Source: JALHVH01 sp964585685
GTDB lineage: Bacteria; Acidobacteriota; Aminicenantia; Aminicenantales; Saccharicenantaceae
NCBI GenBank assembly: GCA_964585685.1
Contig: CAZPEP010000034.1
Location: 1-53,155, forward strand
DNA: 53,155 nt
Direction: 5' to 3'
The translations under genes were made by a program, and so were the position numbers. The stretch's first letter is position 1. Each line of letters opens with the position of its first letter. Positions 15,867 to 24,455 of the stretch are shown here, in pieces. The notes beneath the pieces were generated by a model. That model did not search any database and was not told the DNA's origin. It saw only the letters and a list, made by a program, of their open reading frames with translations.

Positions 15867-16772
15867 TTGTCCACCGTCAAAAGCCGTTCGCCCGTCGCCG
15901 AGCTCATCTTTTTCATTCTCTTAATCAGCGCCATGAGGATGCCCGCCATGCCGGAGAACATCAACGATTTCACCCGGGTTTTGCCGGATGCCATCTCCGG
16001 CTGGACAAGAGCCGATCCGCCCAACTTCTATGCCCCCGAGAATCTATCCAACTACATCGACGGCGGCGCCGAGCTCTACATCTCTTACAACTTCAAGAAT
16101 GCCCTATCGGTGAAATACCTGGATCCGGCCGGCAACGAGATTGCCGTCGATATCTTCGATATGGGCTCCGCCCCCGACGCCTTCGGCGTCTTCGCCCATT
16201 CGCGGGAAACGATCGACGACCGCTTCGGCCAGGGCAGCGAGTATGCCGCCGGCCTCCTGACCTTTTGGAAGGACCGCTATTACGTCTCGATCCTCGCCTA
16301 TCCGGAAACAGCGGAAAAGCGGGAGGTCGTTTTCGAACTGGGCCGGGCGATCGCCGGCGGGATCGAAAGCAACGGCACCCTGCCGCCGATCATTGCCCTT
16401 CTCCCGGCGGAAAACCTGCTCCCGGAGACCGTTCGCTATTTTCACCACTACATCTGGCTGAACAGCTTCCATTTCGTCTCCCATGAGAATGTTTTAAACA
16501 TCGGCAACGACACGCCGGCGGCCTTGGGCAAGTACCGGCAGGACGGCACAACCTTTTTCCTGCTCCTTGTCCGCTACCCCGATGCCGCCCGGGCCGAAGC
16601 GGCCGGCCGGCAATTCCGGCAAAAACTTCTGGACGGAGCGGAGGACGGTATGCGCCGGACAAAAGAGGGCCGCTGGACGGGCCTCGAATGCCGGGGCAAC
16701 TTCGTCAGCGTCGTTTTCAACGCCCCGGACGCGCCGACCGTCCGGGCTGTTTTCGCCAAAATCAAGACGTGA
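15867..16772 (+). CDS. Exported protein of the DUF6599-like type
   Basis: The TTG at 15867 is my preferred start: AAGGAAAGG ends 5 nt before it and the product then begins with a normal signal sequence (hydrophobic ELIFFILLISAMRMPAMPE). The in-frame ATG at 15798 would put an AT-rich, promoter-like tract (15813-15844) inside the gene. The mature protein contains GGAELYISYNFKNALSVKY, DIFDMGSAPDAFGVFAHSRE and paired repeats around YYVSILAYPE and TFFLLLVRYPD. I associate this with DUF6599, an uncharacterised family often near DUF362 proteins. It is followed 13 bp later by a Tat-exported DUF362 protein. Function unknown. Confidence 0.7.
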   Translation: MSTVKSRSPVAELIFFILLISAMRMPAMPENINDFTRVLPDAISGWTRADPPNFYAPENLSNYIDGGAELYISYNFKNALSVKYLDPAGNEIAVDIFDMGSAPDAFGVFAHSRETIDDRFGQGSEYAAGLLTFWKDRYYVSILAYPETAEKREVVFELGRAIAGGIESNGTLPPIIALLPAENLLPETVRYFHHYIWLNSFHFVSHENVLNIGNDTPAALGKYRQDGTTFFLLLVRYPDAARAEAAGRQFRQKLLDGAEDGMRRTKEGRWTGLECRGNFVSVVFNAPDAPTVRAVFAKIKT

Positions 16773-16785
16773 AAAGGAGGGGAAG

Positions 16786-17682
16786 ATGAAGCCCAGAAGA
16801 TCGATCAGCCGACGGCAATTCATTAAAAGCGCTTCGGCCGCCGCCATCGGGACGACGCTGATGCTCTCCGGACAGGAGCCGACCGCTCCCGCGAAGGGCG
16901 GCCGGAGCCGTGTTGTCCTGGTGCGCGACCTCAACGTCCTGGACGAGAACGGGAATCCCCGGTATGCGGTCGTGGAGGAAATGCTCGATAAGGGCATCGT
17001 CGCCTTGACCGGCAAGCCCGATCCCCAGAGCGCCTGGAAAACGATCATCAGGCCCAATGACATCGTCGGCATCAAGAACAACCGTTGGCAATATCTGCGC
17101 ACGACCGCCGAGGTCGAGAACTCCATCAAGAAGCGGATCATGGAGGTCGGAGTCAAAGAAGCCGACATCAGCGTCGATGACCTGGGCGTTTTGCAAAATC
17201 CCATCTTCCAGAAGGCGACGGCCCTGATCAACGCCCGGCCGATGCGCTCGCACCATTGGGCCGGCGTCGGTTCGCTCATCAAGAACTACATCATGTTCAT
17301 CCCCGAGCCGATCACCATCCACCCCGACTCCTGCGCCGACCTGGCTTCGATCTGGGACCTTCCGGTCGTCAAGGGCAAGACGCGGTTGAATGTTCTGGTG
17401 ATGTTCACGCCCCAGTTCCACAGCTTCGGCCCCCACAGCTTCAATCCCAAATACGTCTGGAAATACCATGGCCTCATGCTGGGATTCGACCCGGTCGCCG
17501 TCGACGCCACTGGACTTCGCATCATCGAGGGGATCCGCCGGGAATATTTCGCCGAGGACCGCCCTCTCAACCCGCCGGCCAAGCACATCGCCATCGCCGA
17601 CAGCAAATACCATCTCGGCACCGCCGACCCGGATAAGATCGAGCTCGTAAAGATCGGCACCGACAAGGAGAGTTTCGTCTGA
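16786..17682 (+). CDS. Tat-exported DUF362 domain protein
   Basis: The 298-residue protein starts at an ATG with AAGGAGG 5 nt upstream and begins with a twin-arginine signal, SRRQFIK followed by SASAAAIGTTLML, so it is exported folded and may carry a cofactor. The body has the DUF362 pattern: VLVRDLNVLDENGNPRYAVV, IRPNDIVGIKNN, a repeated cluster SHHWAGVGSLIKNYIMF and YHGLMLGFDPVAVDATGLRII. DUF362 proteins are linked to iron-sulfur or redox functions, but I see few cysteines here (one, in PDSCADL), so no Fe-S cluster can be argued. It sits between the DUF6599-like gene and a sulfatase/TPR gene in one unit. Confidence 0.82.
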   Translation: MKPRRSISRRQFIKSASAAAIGTTLMLSGQEPTAPAKGGRSRVVLVRDLNVLDENGNPRYAVVEEMLDKGIVALTGKPDPQSAWKTIIRPNDIVGIKNNRWQYLRTTAEVENSIKKRIMEVGVKEADISVDDLGVLQNPIFQKATALINARPMRSHHWAGVGSLIKNYIMFIPEPITIHPDSCADLASIWDLPVVKGKTRLNVLVMFTPQFHSFGPHSFNPKYVWKYHGLMLGFDPVAVDATGLRIIEGIRREYFAEDRPLNPPAKHIAIADSKYHLGTADPDKIELVKIGTDKESFV

Positions 17683-17711
17683 GCCACGGCCTTGAAGGAA
17701 ATTCTCCCCAA

Positions 17712-19859
17712 ATGCGATCGAGACAAAGCGCCCTCACGATTCCTTTTCTTGCCGCCGCTCTGTCCGCAGGATTGACATCTCCCGTCTCCGTGGATGCCGC
17801 GGCCAAGCTCGGGAAAAACGGTGGCCGCAACATTCTCCTCATCACCCTGGATACCACCCGGGCCGACCGGATCGGATGCTATGGTTACCGGGGCGCTTCC
17901 ACACCCAACCTGGACGCGCTCGCCGGGGCCGGTGTCCGGTTCGAGAATGCCTATGTCCCGACTCCGCTGACCCTCCCCTCGCACGCCTCCCTTCTCACCG
18001 GGACCCTTCCCGTTTTCCACGGCGTTCACAACAACGGTTTTTATGCCTTGGGACCGGAAGCGCTGACCCTGGCCGAAGTCCTCAGAGACATTGGCTACGC
18101 TACCGCGGCGTTCGTCAGTTCCTTCACCTTGGACTCACGTTTCGGGACGGCCCAGGGTTTCGGTGTCTATGACGACACGCTCGGAGAGAGGGAAGTCCTC
18201 AAGAATTTCCGGTCGGAGAGAAGGGGCGATGCCACCGCGGCCTCCTTCCTCGGCTGGCTGGAGACGAACGGGGACGGGACATTTTTCGCCTGGGTCCATT
18301 TCTACGACCCGCATCTTCCTTACGATCCGCCGTCACCCTTTAAGGAAGAATTCAAAGGACGGCCTTATGACGGGGAGATCGCCTTCATGGACGCCGAGAT
18401 CGGGCGGATCGTCGCCGCCCTGCGGGAGAAGGGGCTCCTGGGGAAGACGATCATCGTCGCCGCCGCCGACCACGGTGAAGCCCTGGGCGAGCGCAAGGAA
18501 ATCGACCACGGTCTCTTTATTTATGACAACACGCTCCGGGTGCCGCTCCTCATGGCCGCGGACGGCCTCCTTCGCGGCGGGACGGTCGTGCGTTCCCGGG
18601 TCAGGCTGATGGACGTTTTTCCAACGATCCTCGACCTCCTCAAGGTCAAGATCCCGAAGATGACTCAGGGGACAAGTCTCCTTCCTGTTATCCGTGGCGG
18701 ACGAGGGAACCTCCCCGTCGTCGCGGAGACGCGTTACCCCGAGGAGAATTTCGGTTGGTCAAGCCTCAAGGCCCTCATCGACGGGCCCTGGAAATACATC
18801 GAAGCTCCCCGGGCCGAGCTCTATAACCTGGAGAAGGACCGCGGAGAGGAGAGCAACGTCCTTGGAGAGAACGGCGATGTCGCCGCCGGTCTGGCCCGGA
18901 AACTCAAGGACCTCATCGCAAAGTCATCGGCACCGAAGCCCCCGGAGATGAGGAGGCTCTCCGCGGAAGAAGAACAAAGGTTGAAGTCGTTGGGCTATGT
19001 CGGGGGAGGGGTGAAAACCGGCAGCCCGGCGCTCTCTCTCCCGGACCCAAAGGACAAAATCCAGGACTATCTTCTTTATTTCCGGGGCAACATCATGGAG
19101 ACCGAGGGACGGTTCGAGCAGGCGGCCGCCTGCTACGCCGAAGTCCTCAGGCTTAATCCCGACGTCCCCTGGAACTACGTCAATCTGGCGTTCCTCGAGA
19201 TGAAGAGGAACCGAGTCTCGGAGGCGGTCGGAATCCTCGAGAAGGCCAGGTCCAGATTCCCCGACTCCATCGTCATCCTCTCGCGCCTCATGACCTTCTA
19301 TTCCAGGGCGGAACGGTTCGAGGACGCGCTTGCGGCCGGAGGAGCGGTATTGGCCCAGGACCCGCGCTTTTTCGACGCTTTGTTCCTTTCCGGAACGATC
19401 CTCGCCAGGCAGGGAAAGTGGGAAGACGCCTTGAGGTCCTATGAACGAGCGCTCGAGGTCGAGCCGGAGAACCGGACGCTCCGCCAGAGACAGGCCGTCA
19501 CTCTAGCCGCGTTGAGGAGGGCCAAAGAAGCGATCCCTATCTTTGAAGAGATCCTCCGGGAGGCACCCGGCGACCCCACTGTTCATTTGGATCTGGCCCG
19601 GGTTTATGAAGATGAGGGGAACGTTCCCAAAGCCCTGGAGAACGCCTTGAAGGCCGTCGAGCTCGGTCCGTCGCCGGGGATCTATTTCGCCTACGCCATG
19701 CTTCTGGCAAAAACGGGTAACTTGAAAGAGGCCGTCCGCTGGCTCCGGAAGTATTTAGAAACGGCACCGGCCACGGACGCGGCCGGGAAGAAGAAGGCCG
19801 CGGCCATCCTCGCGGACTGGGAGAAGACGCTTCAAAGCCCGTCCGGGAATGGAGCGTAA
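17712..19859 (+). CDS. Exported sulfatase/alkaline-phosphatase-fold protein with C-terminal TPR array
   Basis: This 715-residue paralogue of the 3300-5660 protein has an N-terminal signal sequence (about 1-30), the fold marks LITLDTTRADRIGCYG, AAADHGEALGERKEI and DHGLFIYDNTLRVPLLM, and a TPR region from about residue 445 to 700. The catalytic site reads TLPSHASLLTG, again Thr instead of the formylglycine Cys. It is 29 bp downstream of the DUF362 gene. The shared neighbours (secreted hydrolase-like and unknown envelope proteins) and the TPR tail suggest an envelope enzyme docked in a protein complex. Confidence 0.85.
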   Translation: MRSRQSALTIPFLAAALSAGLTSPVSVDAAAKLGKNGGRNILLITLDTTRADRIGCYGYRGASTPNLDALAGAGVRFENAYVPTPLTLPSHASLLTGTLPVFHGVHNNGFYALGPEALTLAEVLRDIGYATAAFVSSFTLDSRFGTAQGFGVYDDTLGEREVLKNFRSERRGDATAASFLGWLETNGDGTFFAWVHFYDPHLPYDPPSPFKEEFKGRPYDGEIAFMDAEIGRIVAALREKGLLGKTIIVAAADHGEALGERKEIDHGLFIYDNTLRVPLLMAADGLLRGGTVVRSRVRLMDVFPTILDLLKVKIPKMTQGTSLLPVIRGGRGNLPVVAETRYPEENFGWSSLKALIDGPWKYIEAPRAELYNLEKDRGEESNVLGENGDVAAGLARKLKDLIAKSSAPKPPEMRRLSAEEEQRLKSLGYVGGGVKTGSPALSLPDPKDKIQDYLLYFRGNIMETEGRFEQAAACYAEVLRLNPDVPWNYVNLAFLEMKRNRVSEAVGILEKARSRFPDSIVILSRLMTFYSRAERFEDALAAGGAVLAQDPRFFDALFLSGTILARQGKWEDALRSYERALEVEPENRTLRQRQAVTLAALRRAKEAIPIFEEILREAPGDPTVHLDLARVYEDEGNVPKALENALKAVELGPSPGIYFAYAMLLAKTGNLKEAVRWLRKYLETAPATDAAGKKKAAAILADWEKTLQSPSGNGA

Positions 19860-19956
19860 AGAAAAAGTGGGCCACCCCGCCCGAGGCCGCATTTATAAGA
19901 GTCCCCCCACCTTGATATTTAAGCCGATATAGGCTAGCGTTTAGCGGAAGGCCGGA

Positions 19957-21207
19957 ATGAGAGAAAACAGAGTGGTTGTCACGGGGATGGGGGTTGTGAC
20001 TCCCATAGGGATCGGCCGGGAGGAGTTCTGGAAAGGGCTCGTGGCCGGCAAGAACGGAGTTTCCCGGGTGACTCATTTTAACACTTCTGATTTCCCATCC
20101 AAAATGGCCGCCGAGGTCAAGGATTTCCAGCCGGACCGGTGGATCGACCGGAAAAGCGCGGCCCGGATGGACCGCTTCACCCACTTCGCCGTCGCCGCGT
20201 CCGAGATGGCCTTGGACGACGGCGGACTCCTGCATTCTCCCTTGCTTGGAGAACGAAGCGGGGTCATCATCGGTTCCGGGATCGGAGGTTCCTCCAGCAT
20301 CGAAAATGGCTGCGCTGACCTGAACCGGAAGGGTCCCCGGGCCCTCGATCCGTTCTTTGTGACCCGGGTGCTCGTCAACATGGCGCCCGCCATGGTTTCC
20401 ATCCGCAACGGTCTCAAGGGGCCTTTGTCCGCGCCCTGCATGGCCTGTTCCACCGGCGCCAACGCCATTGGCGATGCCTTCCGGATCATTCAGAGGGGAG
20501 ACGCAGATATCATGCTGGCCGGCGGGGCGGAAGCCAGTATCACGCCCCTTCCTTACGGGGGTTTCTGCGCGAGCCGGTCCATGTCGCGGAGGAATGATGA
20601 CGTCGAAAAAGCCTCCCGGCCCTTTGATAAGAACCGGGACGGCTTCGTCATGGGCGAAGGGGCGGGAATTGTCGTCCTGGAAAGCCTGGAACAAGCGCGA
20701 AGCCGGGGCGCCCGCATCTATGCCGAACTGGCCGGATATGGGAACACGGCCGATGCCTATCACTTCACCGCTCCCGAACCCGGAGGTGACGGCATGGTCC
20801 GGGTGATGAGGAAGGCCTTGGCGGACGCCGACCTGAAACCGGAAGACATCGGATACATCAATGCCCATGGGACATCCACTGTTCTCAACGACAAGATTGA
20901 AAGCGCGGCCATCATCCAGACCTTCGGCACCCATTCCCGGGTGCTCAAGGTCGGTTCCATCAAGTCCATGATCGGCCATCTCTTGGCCGCGGCGGGCGCC
21001 GTGGAGTTCTTTTCCATGGTCATGAGCGTCTATACGGGGATCATTCCGCCAACTATCAATTATGAGGAGCCGGACCCCGAGTGCCCGCTGGATAATGTTT
21101 CGGGCGGGGCCGAGCTCCCCGATCTTAAGGCGGCCATCAGCAACTCCTTCGGCTTCGGCGGCGGAAATGCCTGCCTGGCTGCAATAAAATACCGGGAAGA
21201 AAAATGA
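19957..21207 (+). CDS. fabF: Beta-ketoacyl-ACP synthase II (FabF-type)
   Basis: This 416-residue condensing enzyme extends acyl-ACP with malonyl-ACP. The thiolase-fold triad is complete: C164 in CMACSTGAN, His in INAHGTST and His in SMIGHLLAAAGA. It also has VVTGMGVVTPIG at the N-terminus and NSFGFGGGNA at the C-terminus, and normal length. Around the nucleophile it reads PCMACSTGAN rather than the usual TACATGxH, a small departure that may reflect a different chain type. The ATG has GGAAGG upstream and a weak promoter (TTGATA-N17-TAGCGT, 19912-19940) precedes it. No acyl carrier protein lies next to it; instead the flavoprotein gene overlaps by ATGA. It may be a house-keeping fabF or a specialised paralogue. 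Confidence 0.9.
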   Translation: MRENRVVVTGMGVVTPIGIGREEFWKGLVAGKNGVSRVTHFNTSDFPSKMAAEVKDFQPDRWIDRKSAARMDRFTHFAVAASEMALDDGGLLHSPLLGERSGVIIGSGIGGSSSIENGCADLNRKGPRALDPFFVTRVLVNMAPAMVSIRNGLKGPLSAPCMACSTGANAIGDAFRIIQRGDADIMLAGGAEASITPLPYGGFCASRSMSRRNDDVEKASRPFDKNRDGFVMGEGAGIVVLESLEQARSRGARIYAELAGYGNTADAYHFTAPEPGGDGMVRVMRKALADADLKPEDIGYINAHGTSTVLNDKIESAAIIQTFGTHSRVLKVGSIKSMIGHLLAAAGAVEFFSMVMSVYTGIIPPTINYEEPDPECPLDNVSGGAELPDLKAAISNSFGFGGGNACLAAIKYREEK

Positions 21208-22271
21208 AAATACCAAGCCTCCAAATCGGAGATATCACGGCCCGCATTCCCATCATCCAGGGGGGGATGGGCGTACGGGTCTCGCTGGCCGGCCTGGCCT
21301 CCGCCGTCGCCAATGAAGGAGGCATCGGGACCATCGCTTCCGTGGGGATCGGCGACTACGAGACCTCCAAGCTCGACTTCGAAAGGGTCAGCCGGGAGGC
21401 CCTCATTCAGGAGCTGCGCAAAGCCAGGCGTCTTACGGACGGCCCCATCGCCGTCAATATCATGGGGGTTTTGAGCAACGCGAAGGATCTCATCCAAGCG
21501 ACTTCCAGGGAGGGCATCCGGCTCATCGTTTCGGGGGCTTCCCTCCCCCTTAAGCTTCCGGAAATGGTCGAGGACCCCAGGGCCTTGCTGATCCCGATCA
21601 TCAGCTCAGGGAGAGCGGCGAGCCTTGTCCTCCGCACCTGGGATAAGCGTTATCAAAGAACGGCCGACGCGGTCATCGTCGAGGGGCCGTTGGCCGGGGG
21701 GCACCTGGGATTCTCCGAGGAGCAGCTTCAGGAGCCCGAAAAATACGCCCTTTCCATTCTTCTGCCCGAAGTCCTCGATGCCATCAAGCCGTTCGAAGAC
21801 AAGTACGGCCGGAAGATTCCGGTCATCGTGGGAGGAGGGATATTCGACGGGACGGATATCGCCCGGATGCTGCAGGCGGGCGCCTCGGGAGTCCAGATGG
21901 CGACCCGCTTCGTCTGCACGGTGGAATGTGACGTGGCCCGGGAATTCAAACAGGCTTATCTCGAGGCGAAAGAGGAGGACATCGTCATCATCAAGAGCCC
22001 GGTGGGGCTCCCGGGGAGAGCCGTCCGAAACCAGTTCTTAAAGAACCTGGAATCGGGCCTGAAAGAGAAGATCCACTGTCCCTACAGGTGCCTTTCCACG
22101 TGCGATGTCGCGAACGCCCGCTACTGCATCGCCCAGGCTCTCGTCAGCGCCTATCAGGGGAATATGAATAAAGGCCTCGTTTTCTGCGGCCAAAACGCCC
22201 ATCGCCTGCACAAGATCGTCACCGTCAAGGAACTGATCGCCGAGCTTCTGGCCGAGATCGAAGCCTACTGA
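21204..22271 (+). CDS. Nitronate monooxygenase / FabK-like FMN oxidoreductase
   Basis: This 355-residue TIM-barrel flavoprotein has the family start PIIQGGMGVRVSLAGLASAV, EGPLAGGHLGF with the histidine used by nitronate monooxygenases, VIVGGGIFDGTDIARML and GASGVQMATRFV for FMN phosphate binding. The C-terminus adds a cysteine-rich segment (HCPYRCLSTCDV, ARYCIAQAL, FCGQNA) known in one YrpB/FabK-like subgroup. Its start codon overlaps the stop of the ketoacyl synthase gene (ATGA), so translation is coupled. That pairing favours an enoyl reductase role (FabK-like, NAD(P)H and FMN dependent) in fatty-acid synthesis over nitroalkane oxidation, but sequence alone does not decide it. Confidence 0.85.
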   Translation: MKIPSLQIGDITARIPIIQGGMGVRVSLAGLASAVANEGGIGTIASVGIGDYETSKLDFERVSREALIQELRKARRLTDGPIAVNIMGVLSNAKDLIQATSREGIRLIVSGASLPLKLPEMVEDPRALLIPIISSGRAASLVLRTWDKRYQRTADAVIVEGPLAGGHLGFSEEQLQEPEKYALSILLPEVLDAIKPFEDKYGRKIPVIVGGGIFDGTDIARMLQAGASGVQMATRFVCTVECDVAREFKQAYLEAKEEDIVIIKSPVGLPGRAVRNQFLKNLESGLKEKIHCPYRCLSTCDVANARYCIAQALVSAYQGNMNKGLVFCGQNAHRLHKIVTVKELIAELLAEIEAY

Positions 22272-22295
22272 GCTTCCTGCCGTGCCCTCTTGGCA

Positions 22296-22381
22296 CTGTC
22301 AACCCCTCGACTTCCCGGTCCTGGCAAGGCCGGGGCCGGGGCTTGTTCGGGGTTAACCCTGAGTCTCGCTTCGCGCTTCGC
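22296..22381. repeat. Dispersed intergenic element, copy B
   Basis: Second copy of the element at 3205-3291. The head CTGTCAACCCCTCGACTTCC is identical. The hairpin is kept but rebuilt: CCCGG, bulged T, CCT, loop GGCA, AGG, CCGGG. GGGGCCGGGGCTTGTTCGGG and the tail TCGCTTCGCGC follow. It lies 25 bp after the flavoprotein gene. The rest of the gap to 22531 holds no gene I can support. Confidence 0.7.
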
Positions 22382-22531
22382 GTCCCTGCCTTTCATAGCG
22401 GGGTAGCGTCGGCGAACGGGTCAATCGCCGCGAAAGGTCACGAAAAGATTGCCCGGCGATCACATCGGGATAAGAAATCCCGCCGGTCCGGCTGAAAGAC
22501 GATAGTCTCTCGCTATAGCCCAAGAAAAGTC

Positions 22532-23560
22532 TCAAGGAACGGGCCATTGTCGTGGATGAGATCGGGGCTCCCGGATGTTTTGGGGAACCCTGGTCAACAC
22601 ATGATGGCAGAAAAAGCATTGGTTCGTCGTCGCTCCGGGGAAAACGATTCCTTGTTTTTCAAGGCGCGCGCGAACGCGGGACAATCCGGTCTCGAAGACC
22701 GCCGACACGAATGGGTTCCGGGCTGCGTTCTCGAGCATCTTCCCGGCCGTATCCTTGTGGATGTTGCCGATGGTCAATCGTTCGGAGTCCGTGGCGTAGC
22801 CGCAGCAGGGCTTGACGCTTCCGTCGGGCAGGACATAGAAAACGTGGCCCGGGCCCCGGCAGAAGTCCTCCTTGAACCACTCCTTGCCCCATGGGTCGAG
22901 GAGGCGCTTCGCCTTGCCGACGGGAGTAAGATCGATCGTCTTCACGGGCACGAACAGGGACTCATTCCTGATGACATGATGCCCGCCGACGGCGACGAGT
23001 TTCGCCTTCATCGTTTTGGCCAATGCCTTCAGGATGGCACCCGTTTCCTTATCCCTCGCCCCTTTGATCGCGATGACACGGGCGATATCCGGCCGGTTCC
23101 AAATGTCAGAAGCCGTTGCGATGAACAAGGCTGGCTTCGCCGGGTCCTCTCCGTGAAACGCGTCCACGCTGACGCCAAAGGATCCGTCGAAGCCTCGGCC
23201 ATACAATTCATTCAGGGTCCGCCGCAAGTGCGCAGAGCTCTTGAACCAGCGCGCGTTCGTGGTGATCATCCCGAACAGGAGATCGTTCGCCACGGCGCAT
23301 TCGGTCAGGGCAAAGAGGAATTTTTTGTCCAGGAATGGCTCGCCGCCGGTGAAGCCGACCCTTTCGACGCCGGCCCTCCCGCAGGACCGCAGGAACTTCA
23401 CGGCCGCAGATATCGACAATCGGGCCCTTCGCCGCTCAACGGAGCAATGGGCGCAATTCAGATTACAATCGGTCGTGGAGGCGAACAGGACCTCCTTCGG
23501 GGAGAATCCGGTGCCGCGAAGAGGCGCTCTCTTGTTTGTCATGCGTATTAATCCAAGCAC
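22532..23560 (-). CDS. Radical SAM protein with SPASM-like C-terminal cluster domain
   Basis: This 342-residue protein carries the radical SAM motif TTDCNLNCAHC (CxxxCxxC), VGFTGGEPFLD with the GGE SAM-binding motif, and a C-terminal cysteine set typical of SPASM/twitch auxiliary clusters: FCRGPG, KPCCGYA and CFFCHH. VLPDGSVKPCC is a classic SPASM phrase. The start is a GTG at 23560 with GGGAGG about 9 nt before; an in-frame ATG at 23542 has no ribosome site. SPASM proteins usually modify peptides or anaerobic sulfatase maturation targets. No precursor peptide is visible nearby, and the sulfatase-fold proteins in this window lack the cysteine that would be matured. Substrate unknown. Confidence 0.87.
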   Translation of the reverse strand: MLGLIRMTNKRAPLRGTGFSPKEVLFASTTDCNLNCAHCSVERRRARLSISAAVKFLRSCGRAGVERVGFTGGEPFLDKKFLFALTECAVANDLLFGMITTNARWFKSSAHLRRTLNELYGRGFDGSFGVSVDAFHGEDPAKPALFIATASDIWNRPDIARVIAIKGARDKETGAILKALAKTMKAKLVAVGGHHVIRNESLFVPVKTIDLTPVGKAKRLLDPWGKEWFKEDFCRGPGHVFYVLPDGSVKPCCGYATDSERLTIGNIHKDTAGKMLENAARNPFVSAVFETGLSRVRARLEKQGIVFPGATTNQCFFCHHVLTRVPQNIREPRSHPRQWPVP

Positions 23561-23630
23561 ATTATGCCGCCTCCCGGGCCAAAGTCAATTTGACCGGGGG
23601 ACGCGGTGACGACCGGTCCACCGTGGCCCG

Positions 23631-24404
23631 TTACTTGACCGTTCCGCCGGCAGCTTTGATGTATTCGGCAACCGTGCCCTTGAGGGCCGGATCCTTGATC
23701 TCCGGGTAGACTTTCTCGAGGATGTCTTTTGCCCGCGCGTTCTCGCCACGGTTCATCAGGGCGATGCCCAGGTTGACGTTCGCGCCGACGTCCTTGGGAG
23801 CGAGGGTGACCGCGGTCTCCAGGCTCTTGACGGCTTCGTCATAGCGTTCCATCTGGTTGAGGATGACGCCCCGGAGGTTGTGCACGCCCGGCTCCCGCGG
23901 GGACTTCGCCGCCGCCTTGTCGATCGCGCCCAGCGCTTCCGGAAGCTTCTTCCCTGCCAGATAGATCCGGGCGAGATTAAAGCCGGCGAAGGCGTTGGAA
24001 TCGACCGCATAGGACCTCAGGAAGACCGCTTCCGCCCGCGCGTTGTCGTCCATCGCCTGGTAGGCGGAGCCCAGCCGGTTGAGGGCTTCGACGAGATCGG
24101 GCTTGATCGCGAGGCACTTCTCGAGGGCTTCGACGGCCTTGGGGTAATCCCCCGCCTGGAACCGGATATGGCCCAGAAGGTTCAAGGACCGGTCGTGGGC
24201 GGGGTCCAAGGCCAGGGCGGCGTCTATGAACTCGACGGCCCGCTCCGGAAGGCCGTACCTGAAGGCGATGACAGCCTTGTCGTACTGATACTGGGGATCC
24301 TTCTCGTTGTCCTTCTCTTTTTTCGCCTGCGTTGATGCACAGAAGGCCAGGCCGAGGGCGAGGATCACGGCGAGGGCGGTCTTCCGAGTCTTCATCCCGA
24401 CCAT
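23631..24404 (-). CDS. Exported TPR-repeat protein
   Basis: This 257-residue protein has a signal sequence (residues 4-26, ending FCASTQA) and then about six tetratricopeptide repeats, each with the A-x(3)-Y/F-x-A-x(4)-P-like spacing (for example AVEALEKCLAIKPDLVEALN and AVKSLETAVTLAPKDVGANV). The cysteine at the end of the signal is not preceded by a good lipobox, so a lipoprotein is possible but unproven. GGAGGT lies 8-9 nt before the ATG at 24404. TPR proteins scaffold complexes; no partner can be named. Confidence 0.82.
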   Translation of the reverse strand: MVGMKTRKTALAVILALGLAFCASTQAKKEKDNEKDPQYQYDKAVIAFRYGLPERAVEFIDAALALDPAHDRSLNLLGHIRFQAGDYPKAVEALEKCLAIKPDLVEALNRLGSAYQAMDDNARAEAVFLRSYAVDSNAFAGFNLARIYLAGKKLPEALGAIDKAAAKSPREPGVHNLRGVILNQMERYDEAVKSLETAVTLAPKDVGANVNLGIALMNRGENARAKDILEKVYPEIKDPALKGTVAEYIKAAGGTVK

Positions 24405-24422
24405 TCTACCCCACCTCCAAAA

Positions 24423-24449
24423 GCGAGACTAGCGAGACTGGCAAGACTG
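24423..24449 (+). repeat. 9-bp tandem repeat, locus 1 (three units)
   Basis: Three units in register: GCGAGACTA, GCGAGACTG, GCAAGACTG. The array lies in the 51-bp gap 6 bp beyond the stop of the methyltransferase gene. Related arrays occur at 34998, 39565, 47808 and 50168. Confidence 0.8.
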
Positions 24450-24455
24450 GGGGCG

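Noticed and set aside
22353..22619. 88-residue minus frame downstream of the radical SAM gene, considered as a RiPP precursor
   Set aside because: It overlaps the end of the radical SAM gene and the repeat element, lacks a leader/core layout and has no ribosome site.
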